A stretch of 64,000 nt of DNA from Laetiporus sulphureus 93-53 (GCF_001632365.1 NW_024468512.1:848355-912354), one strand, 5' to 3'; positions 9,837 through 22,500 are shown, counted from the first letter of the stretch. The notes: a model not told the origin generated them from the letters alone. Translations and numbers: made by a program.

Positions 9837-11645
9837 TCATCTGCATTGCATCTATGTTACTCCGCCGCTGATCTATGTTGCCATACTTACACATACCAGG
9901 AACAATCATTCTACCTGTGCATTTCTTGGGCGTATCACTAGAGCCTTTGTATTCATCAACAAATCTTGTCCCCTTGTGAAACATGCTCACCAAATGTCGT
10001 CCCCAGCACTGTATCTCAGGTCCGTTAGATTATATGTCACAGCACCGCTTCCAAATGCATGTGCGCCACTATATATGGATTTTTGCCTCGCCAGATGATA
10101 CCTCGTGTATCTGTGTGCGATCGTGAAGTAAGACGCTCAGGTACGACTCCAGCCCAATGGCGCCAGACAATTTCTCATGGTGGTTCGCATTCAATTGGAC
10201 TCGGTGTCAAGAAGCAGAGTAACGGGAGGGCGAGCACAAGGACCCGAGCCTCGTTGTGTCATATCCGAGGGAATTATGACAAAGGTCGAGGCTATTGCTA
10301 GATAGCAATCACGTAGATATGAACAGAGACGCAAGGACGCTGAAGGAAGAGTTCACGGCACCATCCAATCATCATCTTCAATTTCCGTCCGCATACTGAA
10401 TCATGGCGATACGCCCTGAGCAGCAATGCCACGGGTCGGCGTGCCGCAGCAGTCATTCACTACTTTATTTGATTGAACGGTGATTGATACATACACGATA
10501 ATCTTTCCCATCATAGACCCCGCGCGCACACGCCCACCAATTTCATTTTCCAACGGGTCACACTGGCACGAGTTGATCCGCATTGACATGGAGCGACATC
10601 CTGGCCAGCAAACCTGAAGCAGGATGCTGCAAGGTGTTCTCCTCAATCAATATTGACCCCGCGATCGAACGCTTCTGGCCATGAGAAAGAGTAAAGGTGA
10701 AGAATCAAGATGTCAAACCCTGTTTTCTCGCTGCGTTCGACAGGATATTAGGGTAGGAAGCGGGGACTAACGAACATAAGTATGGAAGAACCGATTGTGA
10801 TGATGATTTGGTGCGGTGTAAAATAAGTTGTTCTTCTGCACGGAGCTTCATCAACCCGACTCGGACTAAGGGAGCGAGTGATGACGTACAGATGTTGATG
10901 TTGACGTTGACGTTGAGACCTCTGGATTGAACGCAAGCGAATTATCGGCATTAACGTTGTTACAGCATCACGACACAATCAAACTAGGCGTACATCGTAT
11001 GAATGGCAATGTGATGCGTTCACGCTTCGCATAGAGGCAGGAGCATCCACATTGTTTGCCAAGCATATCCGAATCCCATGTCGTTGCGGGATGCAATGGA
11101 ATCTTGCAGCGGAAATAGCCAGACTAACCCGTCGATGACATACCCACTACTAATGAGGCGGACGCTATTAGGCCTGATGATCACCGAGATCTCGGAAAAT
11201 ACTTCAGAGCGTTCCGACGCGTTAATGGAGAAGCACCAGACAATATGCATTCCGCATCGAGATTGCCGACCATTTATGATACTTAATGGCAGGGACGTCG
11301 CGGGTGGAAGTCACTGCCGGTCTTTGATGGCCTTCGACTAATACAATTGTACTTTCTGAACCAAGTGATGTGCCCTGAAGCTTGCAGAAGTCAAATCTTC
11401 CAGGTCAATTGAATGATGGAAGACTCCACGAACTTTGTGCCAGCAGTGCGAGCGGCTCTTATGTAAAACCTAACTCTGAGCCAACGCATATGGGGCAATC
11501 GCTTATGTAAGCAACACTGCCGCCCGCTGCCTAGACCTACCGCAGCGCAGCTCGACTGGAGCAGCAGCACTCTCTTTGCTACGACATATACGACATCCAC
11601 GATAGCCCATCACCCGCTTGACGACATTTAATTGTAAAGCTAACC
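9837..11645. other. Intergenic, no supported gene
   Basis: About 1.8 kb. The open frames on both strands are short and have no family resemblance. One low-complexity hexamer tract is listed separately. The right end should hold the promoter of the zinc-ribbon gene. A small undetected gene on the minus strand at 10.4-11.0 kb cannot be excluded. Confidence 0.45.
10894..10917 (+). repeat. Four tandem GTTGAN hexamers
   Basis: GTTGAT, GTTGAC, GTTGAC and GTTGAG follow each other without spacing. It is a short imperfect microsatellite in an intergenic stretch. Confidence 0.7.
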
Positions 11646-12259
11646 ATGGACTTCATTTGTGAGCCCCCTCACACAGCTTTCGACGGAAAAAATCTGACCA
11701 CCACGTAATAGTTTGTATTCCTCTCGTTTGTACGTATGATCGACTGGCAGCACCAATGCGATAGATGAGTCCCAATTGACCATTTTGCTCAGGGGGCTGC
11801 CCGACGAAGGTACACCCGGTTGGGGATCAGACTCCCCGGGTCTGTCCCAGGTGCCATAACGGTAAGCTAGAGCACATTATGTGTGTTTGAAGTTGCACAT
11901 GCTGAGCGTCCGCTGTGTAGCATCTGTTACGTCCGCCAAATCGCGGAGATGGTTCGAGTTTTGCTTCGTGCCCCTTATACCTATGAGATCAGAACGCATA
12001 TGGACTTGCTGTATATGCCAGTGGAGTGTGCCCATCCAGCCAGGGTCAGTATTATCGCGTCTTGATATTTACGCGTTAGCTGAACTGCCATGACAGGTGG
12101 GAGCCTGCTTTGCCTGGGCCCATCCCTCAACCAGTACCACAGAACCCATGGCAACAGCCCCCCGCCGCTTATAACGGGGCTTCCAACGGTTATATCCAGT
12201 CGGGATACCAGCCAGGGTACATAGACCAGAGCCAAGGTCCGAAGAATGATGCACACTAA
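11646..12259 (+). CDS. Small zinc-ribbon protein
   Basis: Five exons: 11646-11658 (13 nt), 11712-11729 (18 nt), 11793-11861, then one ending at CAGCCAGG near 12043, and a last exon of about 160 nt. The start is a short hydrophobic MDFIFCIPLVWGCPTKVHP. It continues with VCPRCHN, a basic aromatic stretch (WFEFCFVPLIPM), and CCICQWSVPIQPG. The two CxxC pairs form one zinc ribbon. The C-terminus is rich in Pro, Gln, Gly and Tyr (SGYQPGYIDQSQGPKNDAH). Similar small proteins are widespread in fungi, but I know of no established function. The first two exons are so short that they are easily missed by gene finders. Confidence 0.8.
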
Positions 12260-12384
12260 ACCATCTTCACATCATGAAAGTCCTCCATTGTTCTCGTCGA
12301 GATATGACAAGTATCTGTTGTAATTGTAGCAGCTTTATCATAGTGTATATCCCCTAATGTATCGCATGTGACAGTCGCCTGCGT

Positions 12385-14147
12385 CTAATATGCTACCCGT
12401 TTTCTGTCGTACCGTTGCAAGCAAGAATGTACAATGAAGGTCAAGAAGAGACCAAACACAAAGCCACATGCTGTGGCAATGCCGCAAATATCGGCTCCTG
12501 TAAGATCATGAGACTGATAAGGCTGTGCATAAATTTGACCAGGAGACGTAGAGTCGTTGCCTCGGTCCTGGCGAAAATGAGCGAGAGACGACACAGGATC
12601 GGTGAGTCCCCGCAGACCGACCATTGGCGGTCGGCTAGCGATAGCCGCGTGGTGAGTAACATACACGTTCTAAGGAACATGGAAATCAGCGGAGGCTTTC
12701 GCATAATTTTGGCGGTGCAAATGCGTACCCGGAGGAAGGTGTCTCCGAGAAGCCAATCACCGGAGAAGACCTGGAGAGAAGATGAGTCGAACGGGGTAGC
12801 AAATAAAAATTGGTCTTACCCCATCGTTAGCTTGTATACCGCCCATGCACCAGCCGTCTTGTTTTCCGCTGCCCTGTTCCCAGCTGATGTCCGAAGGATC
12901 AATCACATATTCCTTCTGATTTCCGGCGTCGCCGAGTATGAAGCCAACGACAACAGCCCTATTGCAGCGGACCTGCCAGCCTGCGTCGGTATTTCTTGCG
13001 TCGCCGACCGATTCCCAAAATCTCTGTACATCGGAGGAGGGGCCTAGAATCAGAGTGGTACCAGAGTCCAAGATAGCTATGGGCGTCGCAGAACCCTGCA
13101 CATCGGATTTGGACAGATTGAATGTCGTGGAATTGATTGTCAGGGATTGAAGAGGAACCTTCCAATAGTTGTAACTGGAGCCGCCAGCAGAAGAGACAGG
13201 CAGATAATTCATGTCAGAACTAGAATTGGCGAAGGCAGGATCCAGTTGCCCGATGGTGAATGAGGAGCCGGTTTGGTTTCGCCCCAATTGGAATGCGAAG
13301 AAACGGTTGCTTTCATTCAAAGACGCAAAAACATTTTCGGCGAGCGTCCGGCCATCGGTACTCGGAATGGAAGCATCCGCTGGGAAGGAAAGTCCCAGAA
13401 TGCCGCTGTAGCCTGTGCCTGAAAGGTCAAGTCCATCGGTCGCATTCGCCAAAGCTGCCGAGCACATGAAAACAAGGAGACCGTTGGCTTAGTTGTCCAT
13501 CAGTTAGAAAGAAATCAACCGCTAACCGAGAACTTGCGAGGAAATTTCGTACGACCCCAGAGCAACGGTATCGGTACCTATAGCGCCAGAGACAGACCCC
13601 AGAAGATATTGCAGGTGGAAGGAGGCGTTTGTCAGTGACAGAGAACTCGACGCCGTCGCATTGTACTTCGTGATGCCCTGACAGTCTTGACCGACACAGT
13701 TCGATGAGACGACCCACTTGAAAAGGTCTGAATGAACACCTGGACTACCGCCGTTACTCCGCGACATACCAGATCCGACGACCCTGTATCGAGAAGAACC
13801 ATGAAGTTCTGTCCGCCGATGCTGGAAAGAATTGAACAGCAGCGGCGCGATTAGAGGTAAAGGGATGCCCACCTTACGGGCACGAGATAGGCACTGGCAT
13901 ATCCATGGAACCCAGAAAGACGTTCACGGTTGACGTCAGCGTTTACATACGTAGTATCGCAATCTTACAATTCATTCGCATTAGATAGCGAGACCGCACT
14001 GTTAAACCCTTGAGGACTTGACCCAGGGCGTCGAGGAACACGAGTGAGCGGGATTGAAGCACCACTAGCAGCCATTGTGCGAGAGCTCCTTTGCAGCAGC
14101 CGAATTTACAGATCGACAAGAGGGAGTACACCAAAAGCGAGTTGCAT
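12385..14147 (-). CDS. Pepsin-like aspartic protease with C-terminal membrane anchor
   Basis: A family A1 protease with both catalytic Asp motifs: VLLDTGSSDLWVVSS in the N-lobe and AILDSGTTLILG in the C-lobe. Between them lie TGYSGILGLSFPAD and FAFQLGRNQTGSSFTIGQLD. Near the end, GDWLLGDTFLR is the usual third hallmark. A Gln/Ser-rich linker follows, then a membrane helix (GIATACGFVFGLFLTFIVHS) and a short basic tail. The topology suggests a surface or vacuolar membrane protease. The N-terminus is unsettled. ATG 14147 gives a signal-like MQLAFGVLPLVDL, but an in-frame TAA follows at once unless a 21-nt segment is spliced out. The in-frame ATG at 14075 avoids this but lacks a signal peptide. 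The remaining introns have normal lengths and phases. Confidence 0.88.
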
Positions 14148-14664
14148 TTTGAATACAATGCGTGGAGAACGAATCGGCTGACAGAGGCTGTCGGTGTGCA
14201 TACAATGCTTCATTTTCGCTCGAAGTCTGAAGACCTGACGGCTAGTTGCCACGTCAAATTTCCGATATTTGATGTCAGTGAGTTCAACCACAAAACCGTG
14301 CGCTAGCAACATCCGCGCATTCAATTAAAGCAAGCATATATAGCTCACATTACCTGGAGCGTCGTGGGTCGGAGTCCTGTCGTAGGCGACAACCGGTCGA
14401 ATCAAACAAAAGGTTTCCTCGAGGCTCAAGAATATGACGCATTGGTCAATTCTGCGCACTTGACCGCCACCATCATCATGGACAGAAAGACAAGCTGAGG
14501 CATCCGAATATACTATGTTACAGGGCTGGCTGTGCTAAAGGGGGATTGCCGGTCACGCCGCCATACGCGCGTCACAGCCAGCGTCCCCCATCGACGTACA
14601 CCACCTTCATCTGCCTCAGCAGCCCCTCATCGACCAACACTCTCACGCACGACCTCTCGACGCC
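14148..14664. promoter_or_regulatory. Divergent promoter region, protease / YPT1
   Basis: The 517 bp between two divergent genes. The right half is CT-rich just before the YPT1 ATG. No distinct element is claimed. Confidence 0.4.
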
Positions 14665-15765
14665 ATGCATACCAGCGAGTACGACTATCTCTTCAAGCTC
14701 CTCCTTATTGGCGATTCTGGTGTCGGCAAGGTGCGTTGTTGTGAAAGACGATATGCATGGGAGCTATGTCATTGTCTAACAACCATCGCATACTGCAGTC
14801 TTGTCTCTTGCTGCGTTTCGCCGACGACACATACACCGAGAGCTACATCAGTACGATTGGTGTTGATTTCAAGATCCGAACCATTGAACTAGAGGGCAAG
14901 ACTGTTAAGCTTCAGATTGTAAGTCACCTCAACCGTTTGTCCGCATTGGTGGTCCAGGATACGCCATATTTGCCCCGCATGCAGCATGCGGTGTTGTTTG
15001 TGTGGTCCGGCGTCACGTATACTCCAGTCTTGAAGAACTTGCGATCCCTCTTTTCGTACCTTGTTCTACAGTTCGCGCGATATCGAAAGGTGCTGACCAA
15101 CTATATGTGACACGTTCTAGTGGGATACTGCTGGTGCGTATGTCTCGTATGCGGGCTGAACACAGAGATATGAACTTTTATATAGGTCAGGAGCGATTCC
15201 GCACGATTACTTCCTCATACTACCGTGGCGCACACGGTATCATCGTTGTTTACGACGTGACCGATAACGGTAAGCAACCGTTCAATTCACAACAAGACAG
15301 TCTTCATAATTACGTTGTGCGGGTTAGACACCTTTACGAATGTCAAGCAGTGGCTGCAGGAGATTGATCGTTATGCGTCTGAGGGTGTCAACAAGCTGCT
15401 GGTGGGCAACAAGTCGGATTTGACGAGCAAGAAGGTGGTGGAATACAGTGCCGCTAAGGTGAATATCTCATGCCTCTATGACCGGCACCGTTATTAATGA
15501 ATGCATACAGGAATTCGCGGACCAGCTGAACATACCATTCCTCGAGACATCGGCGAAGAACGCCACAAATGTCGAGCAAGCGTTCTTAACTATGGCGAAG
15601 CAGATCAAGGACCGGTAAGTGTGGTCGATTTCAGAAACATCAAGTAACTGACAGTATGTTCAAAGCATGGGTTCTAGCTCATCGAACGTCGGCGGAACTG
15701 GGAAGTCATCGACCATTACGCCAGGCCAGACGGTATCGCAGGCGACATCTGGTGGTTGCTGCTGA
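14665..15765 (+). CDS. YPT1: Rab-type small GTPase YPT1 (Rab1)
   Basis: Seven exons: 14665-14730, 14799-14918, 15121-15133, 15186-15269, 15328-15458, 15511-15614 and 15666-15765. They total 618 nt, or 205 residues, the normal Rab1 length. P-loop is GDSGVGKSC, the effector/switch I is [13 protein letters not shown], switch II is [19 protein letters not shown], then GNKSDL and [14 protein letters not shown]. It ends in GGCC, the substrate for double geranylgeranylation. Ypt1 controls ER-to-Golgi transport and autophagosome formation. Exon 3, which encodes the WDTAG motif, is only 13 nt. The alpha subunit of its prenyltransferase, BET4, also lies in this window, near 54 kb. Confidence 0.96.
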
Positions 15766-16405
15766 GCGTGTCTCCCGTTGATGCTACCATTCGGCCATTT
15801 CGGCCACTTCTGCCTGATCGGGAGCGGTGGTGTGGTGATGAGATGGTGGTCGTAGAGTTTTGATTGTCTTTTGCTACATTATCTATGCTTACAGCGCCGG
15901 AGTCGTGGTGTTGTCGGACTTTTGTCTTTCTCGCTGATTACCATGTTGCCTGTTCCCGTTACCATAGTGCTGCTGGTCTTCAGCTCTTCTCTTTTCTCTC
16001 TGGCACTGTTGGCGGTACTCTGTCTGTGTTAATACATCCATTGCACTATGTTCCTGCAAATGCGTGTGTGTCCGAGCGCGGGTACATGACTTCGTAGCAA
16101 CTCTGTCATCCATTAATCTCCACCTGAAAAAGCTTTTGGGGACTATCACGATGAACTAATGGGAGCATTATGTATCAACTGCGTTGCAATACCTAAGGGC
16201 AATCCAAAGATGCAAGTAGCTGGGGTTTGTGTTTATCGCATACCCCAAGCAGAAGCACCGATGGGACCAATTCAAGATGTCCCATATTCCGTGCTATCAA
16301 TGAACTAATTGCAACGTGACAAGGAGAGTCCACGGGTAGATATCTACAAGCAAAAACTGGGTGAGCGGGCTCCTCTTGGGAGGGCAGGAATTGACCTGGG
16401 AAGAT
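15766..16405. other. Intergenic between convergent genes
   Basis: About 640 bp of 3' flank for YPT1 and the cyclin. T-rich stretches after 15840 fit an untranslated tail. No gene seen. Confidence 0.5.
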
Positions 16406-17473
16406 CTATTCAAGCTGCTGAGGCGGTTGATTCTCGTCAAGCCACTGACGGACCCCTTTCTTTGTGATCATGCCCATCACCCGCGTCCTCTCTTCCACGC
16501 TCCTCTCTCGATACAATCGCATGATATACCCACAAACACTCCATACGTCTTCCCATTCGGCGTCGAACAACTCCCACCAGCGATTACTTGGCGACGAGGG
16601 GAGAGGGATGCCCAGATGTCGAGTAGTGAGCAGTATTGCTGCACTGACGATAGTCGGTACAGAGTATAGAGCGTAGACTGGCGTTTGCATGCTAGTGTCA
16701 GGGAAAATCAACATAGGACGCCGGAACGATTATACTATTGACACTCACGCATCGTTCAGATAGCCCCATGCCCGTGTGCACACGTCCTCACGACTGGTTA
16801 GGCCTAACAGTCGCAGATAATTGACCAGTGTCCCGTATGGCAGTACGACGTTCACATTGAATCCGAGCCGCTTCAAAATCTGCATTTCTGCAATAACGAG
16901 GGCATCTTTGAGGTCATGAAACGCGTTGCCGAAGTAAGACATCGGGGTATACTTGAATTCGGAACGGATGTGGGATGTCGAGGACGTTGAAGACGTTGAT
17001 TCCAGAATCTGTGAGCGGGTGTGTGCGGCACGTTGCAACAGCAGGTCATAGACGTTGATGAGGTCGCGCATTCGTAGTGGGCATTCCTCCAATTTAGAGG
17101 CGAGATACAGTGCGCCCATCCCTATATCCTAGCACAGTAAAGAGAAGTAGACATGAGCGAACCCTCATGAGACAATCGCGATTACACGTACCCCAATGCC
17201 AAAGTGCTTCATAGAGCTGACATACCAGAATCTCTGGAACAATATCTGCGCTGCGGCCATGGCCACCTGTTTTCTACCCTCGTTCGAGTTCAGCACTATT
17301 TATTCCCTGGTCAAGCAGCAGATTCACTGTTTCAGCAGGATCCCTGCCTCTTGTATGAGCTTGCATCCATATGCACGCAGATCTTGCTCAAGTTCGTCGG
17401 GAATGCCATCCTCGTGCGAAGGAGTCTTCTCAATTTGCGCGAGAGATGCTAATGGATAGAGGGACGTAGACAT
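16406..17473 (-). CDS. L-type cyclin (transcription/splicing cyclin)
   Basis: The start ATG 17473 opens MSTSLYPLASLAQIEKTPSH, then EDGIPDELEQDLRAYGCKLI and QEAGILLKQ. After splicing come VAMAAAQILFQRFWYVSSMK and HFGI, then MGALYLASKLEECPLRMRDL. These are the hallmarks of the first cyclin box in the cyclin L group. The second half has AEMQILKRLGFNVNVVLPY and NYLRLLGL, then a second cyclin fold (PVYALYSVPTIVSAAILLTT). It ends QPPQQLE with no RS tail, so it is shorter than animal cyclin L. Such cyclins pair with CDK11/CDK12-type kinases and act on transcription elongation and splicing in the nucleus. Stop at 16406-16408. Confidence 0.88.
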
Positions 17474-17730
17474 TCCAGTCTTAGTACCGTGACCAATGGT
17501 GAGCGAAGCAATTGCCTTAGGTTAAGTTACTCGCCGGCGGGTGTTGAGTGGTAGAAGCTCTTGCCAAACATGAGACAACAGCCTACTATATCGCTTGAAG
17601 TTCACCGACACAACGCCGCGCGGTTGAACTACTCTTCGTACTATTCTATTGCGCTTTACATTGCAACGCCATTCTATATTTACAAAGCCAGTAGTCATAG
17701 ATCAGACAGTGGCATTCATGAGCTCGCAAA

Positions 17731-19807
17731 CTACTCCACGCGACGCGGTCGTGGAACTAGAATCCATATGACAATCATAGTCGACGTCATCGAAACAACA
17801 CTGATCGCTTGTTCAGTACATCAAGTCTTGGCTCATCACGATAAGTAGCACTTACAGAGGTTGGAGAGTTCCGATACCAAATTTCGAAGCCAGGAGACCT
17901 GCGATCAAAGGCAGGACAGCGGAACCAGCTATATAGCTGAGAGAACCGTAAGGAGCCATTTAGGGAAGAGGGAGGTTGAATAGTTCATCAGGATGGGATA
18001 CATAGGACCCATGAGGAGACCCACGAGCGATGCTGCCACTGCATTCTCCAGTAGTGAAGGCACTACCCAGACGGTGACCTCTAATCTGGACGTAGGTCAA
18101 TGTCGGAATTGTAGGTGGACGACATGATCTCGACTCACGCAATGACCGACAGGCCATAGACAATGATCGACAAACGCTCGCCGAGCTATGAATCTCGTCA
18201 GCTGAGGCATTCATGACTTCAGTCGTGCTGCATCTACCTTGCGATTGAGCCAGATTAGAGCAATTCTGCCCAGCATCAGACCTGGGGAAACGTGATCTGA
18301 GCAAAGCGGTATATACGTTCAGCTGCGTGGGTTAGATTGACCTCCAAAGAAACCGGATGAGATGTAGCCTGCGGTTGCTCCTCCATCGCGCTTGTCCTCG
18401 ATGAATGTGACAATCCAACCTAAATCAAGTTGAGTATAGATCACTTTGTCTGATAGGCATCCAGACTGACCTCCAATGGATACCTCGACACCGACATATA
18501 TCAAGCAAAATATGGCCAGAACGTGGATCTCTACGCGACGCAAGATTTGCCGGTAAACATTGCCCTCTGGAGCAGCCGTTTCTTCCGTCGTTTGAACCGT
18601 CTGTCCAGCCTCTTCCATGAGCTCTGCCACAATCGACTTCAATCACCGACAGGTCTTACGAAGCTGCTCACTCACCTGCCTGCTGACGGAAACGGAAAAT
18701 GATCGCAAGCGCGACGATATTGCTCGCCGCGATGCTGGCTGCAACGACGTAGTGAAATGACCAATGCCGGGCAAAAGCAAAGTGAGTCGCGACTAGGGGG
18801 GATACAAACGCTCCGAGGCCTGCATCCCGTCGTCAGAACGAGTGCCGTCGGGGACGTACGAGGTTCGCAACGTCTCACCGTAACAAGCATGCAGGATGCC
18901 GAAGAAGTCTAGGATGCTTTTTCATGCCTCCGACAAAACCATCGGCCTGTGCCATTTGCATTGCTACGCCAAGCCCAGCGAACGCTTCCCCAGTACACAT
19001 CAAAGGGAACGGGCCACCCTAATCAGCATATAGCCGATCAGCTGCAAAACGGCCCCTTATTCAAAATCGTGAGGACATAAACTTTGTTCCTCTTAGTGTG
19101 AGGAAGACTGTCCAACCTATTACAACAACCTGCCGGGTTATTAGAGAGGTGTGGGATGACCGGTCATCAGAGTAAGACTACCTTGCCAAAACCCAGACGT
19201 TCGTTCAGATAGATGTTCATGATTGCACCGCCAATGAAGCCCTAAGACATTGGGCCTGTTAGCCATGTGCATTAGCGGAGCAACATACATACCAGTGTCA
19301 TACAAATGAATAGCAAGGAGGCGATGTCGAATCCGATCTAAATCACCGTGGCAGGTTGGACCGATCATCAGTAATGGAGATACGAGAAGTCGTCATTCTC
19401 TCACATCGTAGTGTCGCTGTATGCGGGGGAGCAACGGGCCCAGCGAGCCATCATTAAAGCCTTGCAAGAAATAAGAGTATAACAGCGTGACGAAGTGGAC
19501 CTTGCTATGCTGGCGGAAGGACCGGAATCTAACCGCAGAGATTGCACCTCTCGAAACCGCCTCTTGCTTTGATTTTACACTCTGTGCTGCGGCAGACTCT
19601 CTAGCGTGATTCTCTGTTTCGTGCACGAGCTCACGCAGGCTATCTTTCCCGGATGATATGGAAGTCCTCGAGCGAGCGAATTCTCGGCGCTGCTCCACGA
19701 TGTCCAGTTCTATGGCGTCTGTGGACGTTGGGGCCGTTGCGGGAACTTAAGCAACTCTCGGACAAGAGCAAACCTCTGACGGACTCACCACCTTGCTTCA
19801 AAGCCAT
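17731..19807 (-). CDS. Major facilitator superfamily transporter
   Basis: A many-exon membrane protein. After a charged N-terminus it has HFVTLLYSYFLQGFNDGSLG then PLLPRIQRHYD, typical of fungal MFS proteins of the BSC6/FucP-like group. Further helices include IGFDIASLLFICMTLGFIGG, FARHWSFHYVVAASIAASNI, ILRRVEIHVLAIFCLIYVGV and IAGSAVLPLIAGLLASKFGI. The last helix is STMIVIWILVP before PRPRRVE and the stop at 17731. The Glu-rich loop near 18600 is the central cytosolic loop. Substrate unknown. The obvious frame at 19698 starts with GTG. I instead place the start at ATG 19807: a 19-nt first exon and a 43-nt intron join in frame to VPATAPTSTDAIELDIVEQR. Several internal boundaries are approximate. 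Confidence 0.8.
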
Positions 19808-20285
19808 GTCTCGACTCTCGGGCCAGGTACGGAGGATAGTTGTTCGGAGAATGAAAGTATACCGCTCTTTCAACGAATAGGTCAACGGTCTCTATAAGTT
19901 ATGTAGTGTGCATTAGGTCATTTGCGATCATGGGAACAGGATCAATTTGTCATGAACGGGCTCCGGTCCGCTAATGCCACTGCAGCCCAACTTTGTGTCA
20001 ACCTGGCGTTCGAGAAATTCAGTATGTTCATGTGAGGCACTCCATGCATGGTCCTTGACAGCAAAATCAAGGCTGGTTGACGTAGGAGCTTGAAAGCCGC
20101 GAAGACGACAGCACTGCTGTCGATCTCCGACACAAATTCCTCGGACATCGCCGGGCGTTGAGTCGTCGAAGCTGTAGGCAAACAATCCACAACAAATGCC
20201 ATCCGATTATGGAGCCACAATGTCTCATTGATCGTGTACGTTACGCTTTTGCTCTTTCCTCCACTGGCTGGAGGCCACCAAGCAA
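19808..20285. promoter_or_regulatory. Divergent promoter region, MFS transporter / SR-rich gene
   Basis: The 478 bp between two divergent start codons; no clear core element seen. Confidence 0.35.
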
Positions 20286-22206
20286 ATGTCTCATTTACCA
20301 CCGAAACCCGACTTTGGAAGTGGCTCTCCAGGAAAATACCCGCCTGACTACCGACATTACGCACGTCCGCCTCCGGCAGACCGCTACCGCCCCGAACGAG
20401 ACGTCTATCCTCCTCGATCGCCACCACCTCGCTCCCGCTATGCCAGCGATTCCTACGTGGCGGCGCGTCACGTCGACAGCTATAGGGCACCACGGCCCCC
20501 TGTAGACTCCTACGTCGCATCATCGTACGAGCGGAGGGAAGACGACAGGTATGTTGAGTACTGGGAGCGCGAGCGGGACTGGCGTGCGCGAGATTTGCCT
20601 TCTCACGACGCGCGGCGAGTAGCATGGGAGAGGGAGCATGATCGCCTGAGGCGGTGGGAGACGCGTGGTGCGTACGAGCGCGAGCGGAGAGAGTACAGTC
20701 CCCCGCGCTATCACGACTATCGAGAAGAGGGCTGGCGACATGCACGAGAGAGACCGCGTGAGGAGTTCACAGAGCGAGTGTGGATTCCACGTAAATCCAA
20801 GTCACCTCCTCGACGCATAGGTATGTCTAGATCTCTCCGCTTGTATATACGAAAACATTTGTTTATTGTCCATAGGCCGCCCTCGACGTTCAGCTTCGCC
20901 TGCCTCCGCGCGTGGTCGTTCACCAAGATCGATGTCGCCGAGAGCACGACCGCGCAGTCCTCAAGCTCGATGGCACAGCAGACCACCGAGCTCTGGGCCG
21001 TCTGCCTGGCACGGACAGTCTCGCGCGACGTCTCCTGCGCCGGAAGTGAAGCTGGGAAACCACTCAAAATCTGCGAGTCCTCGTCGCTCAGAACGTGACA
21101 TAAAATCTGGGGTCGTCACTCCTCGTAACGCTTCGCCTACCCGTGGTGGCCGTAGTCGCAAGAACAGCAGAAGCAGAAGCGCGGAGAGAGGTAGGAGTAG
21201 GAGTGCCGGCAGACGAAGTCCCTCCATTAAGCAGGAAGCTCATCTTTCCCACTCTTTATCACCGCCGTCCCACACCAACAGTCCTGTGCACACTGTTTCG
21301 CGAAGGGCCTCCCCTATCCCTCAGACTCCCCGCCGTAAAAGCCCAGTGTTTTCTCCTGCCAGCCCGGAGAGGAAGTCGATCATTCCATCTCCATATCCTG
21401 TGAAGCCCGAGACCATGGAGGGACCCACTTCTACGCCATGGCCGTCACGCGCAGAAGAGAAAGGAAAGATGCGACAAAAAATGGAGCTTCTCAACACCGA
21501 CGATGATGTCAAGATGCAGGACCTCCTATCACCCTTCACAGAAGCTGGTTCGTCACCTATGAAGCCAGAACACAGAGAAGTGAGTGCATCTCCTGCGATA
21601 CCCAGGGAAGCTAGAGACGCTGTCCCGTCACCCACGAAGCCGAGACGCGAAGACGATGGGCCTCCGCCAAGACGAAGGCGTTCACGCTCTCCGCCTGCAG
21701 GACCGCGCAATTACGTGAAGACGCCTCCCACACCTTCATCCCCGCATCCGATCCACGGGCTACCTCCCAGGCCGAGCTGGTCTCGTCGCGGTCCTGGGCA
21801 TCCCGGAACGATGCTCTGCCCGGGGCAAGGAGGGTACGCTGCGGAGCCGCAGTCAGCACCGCCTTCCGCGCCCCCATCGAAGCCGAGAAGGAGCTTCAAA
21901 GCAAAGCTCGAGGAAGAGGTCAGTAGATTTATTGGCGCTAACGTGTATGCACGACGTTGAGTGACGTTGCCGAAAATGCAGACCCGGAACGTTCATGCCG
22001 AGGGCGTTCGACTCGCTGCGGAGTATGAGGCCCATTCTAAGGCGGTGAAGAGGGCTTTGCACGAGTTGGAGATGGCAAGCATGGACTTGGAGCTCGCAGA
22101 GCGACGTCGGGCGGTCGCCGATGCGCAGCTGGAGAAGGCGCGTATTGGACAACTTGGCATTGAATATCATCCTCGCCCCCAGGAACAGAACACCGCCTCG
22201 GCTTGA
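20286..22206 (+). CDS. Arg/Ser-rich nuclear protein with C-terminal coiled coil
   Basis: Three exons. The first (to about 20820) encodes a Pro/Tyr/Arg-rich segment (YEREREY-like repeats, for example DRYVEYWERERDWRARD). The second is strongly RS/SP-rich (RRSASPASARGRSPRSMSPR, SRSRSAERGRSRSAGRRSPS), the composition of SR-type splicing or mRNA-processing factors. After an intron ending near 21980 the last exon encodes an Ala/Glu/Leu-rich helix (AAEYEAHSKAVKRALHELEM), probably a coiled coil. No RNA-recognition motif or other named domain was seen. The role is inferred from composition only: nuclear, perhaps splicing-associated and regulated by SR kinases. Confidence 0.8.
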
Positions 22207-22500
22207 AACGAGCTTGCGCTCTCGCTTGGTCATCCTTGTGGTTTCACCAGAGCGCGTGACGGACGCGTGCATCTTCCTTTCGTGCAGTCGAACTTGTTTC
22301 GCAGATACGTTATATGATATCGGTACAATGACAGCTGTATAATTTTACAAAAATACCAAGAGAGTGTACGCGCGTCGGAGTGCCGAGCGTCATGTACGAG
22401 CCACAATCTCATGTCTCGGGTATCCGTCTGCACTCTATTTCTGTCCGCGTAGGGTCGATCGGCAGAGCACAGAAGAATCCCTGAGCCTACGTTCCATGCG
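22207..22500. other. Short intergenic stretch between convergent genes
   Basis: Shared 3' flank of the SR-rich gene and the small minus-strand candidate; AT-rich around 22340, as in a polyadenylation region. Confidence 0.4.

Noticed and set aside
12415..13047. Plus-strand frame of 210 residues
   Set aside because: Antisense to the aspartic protease, whose catalytic motif DSGTT is clear on the other strand.
19942..20745. Minus-strand frame of 267 residues
   Set aside because: Antisense to the start of the SR-rich gene and its promoter; no family resemblance.
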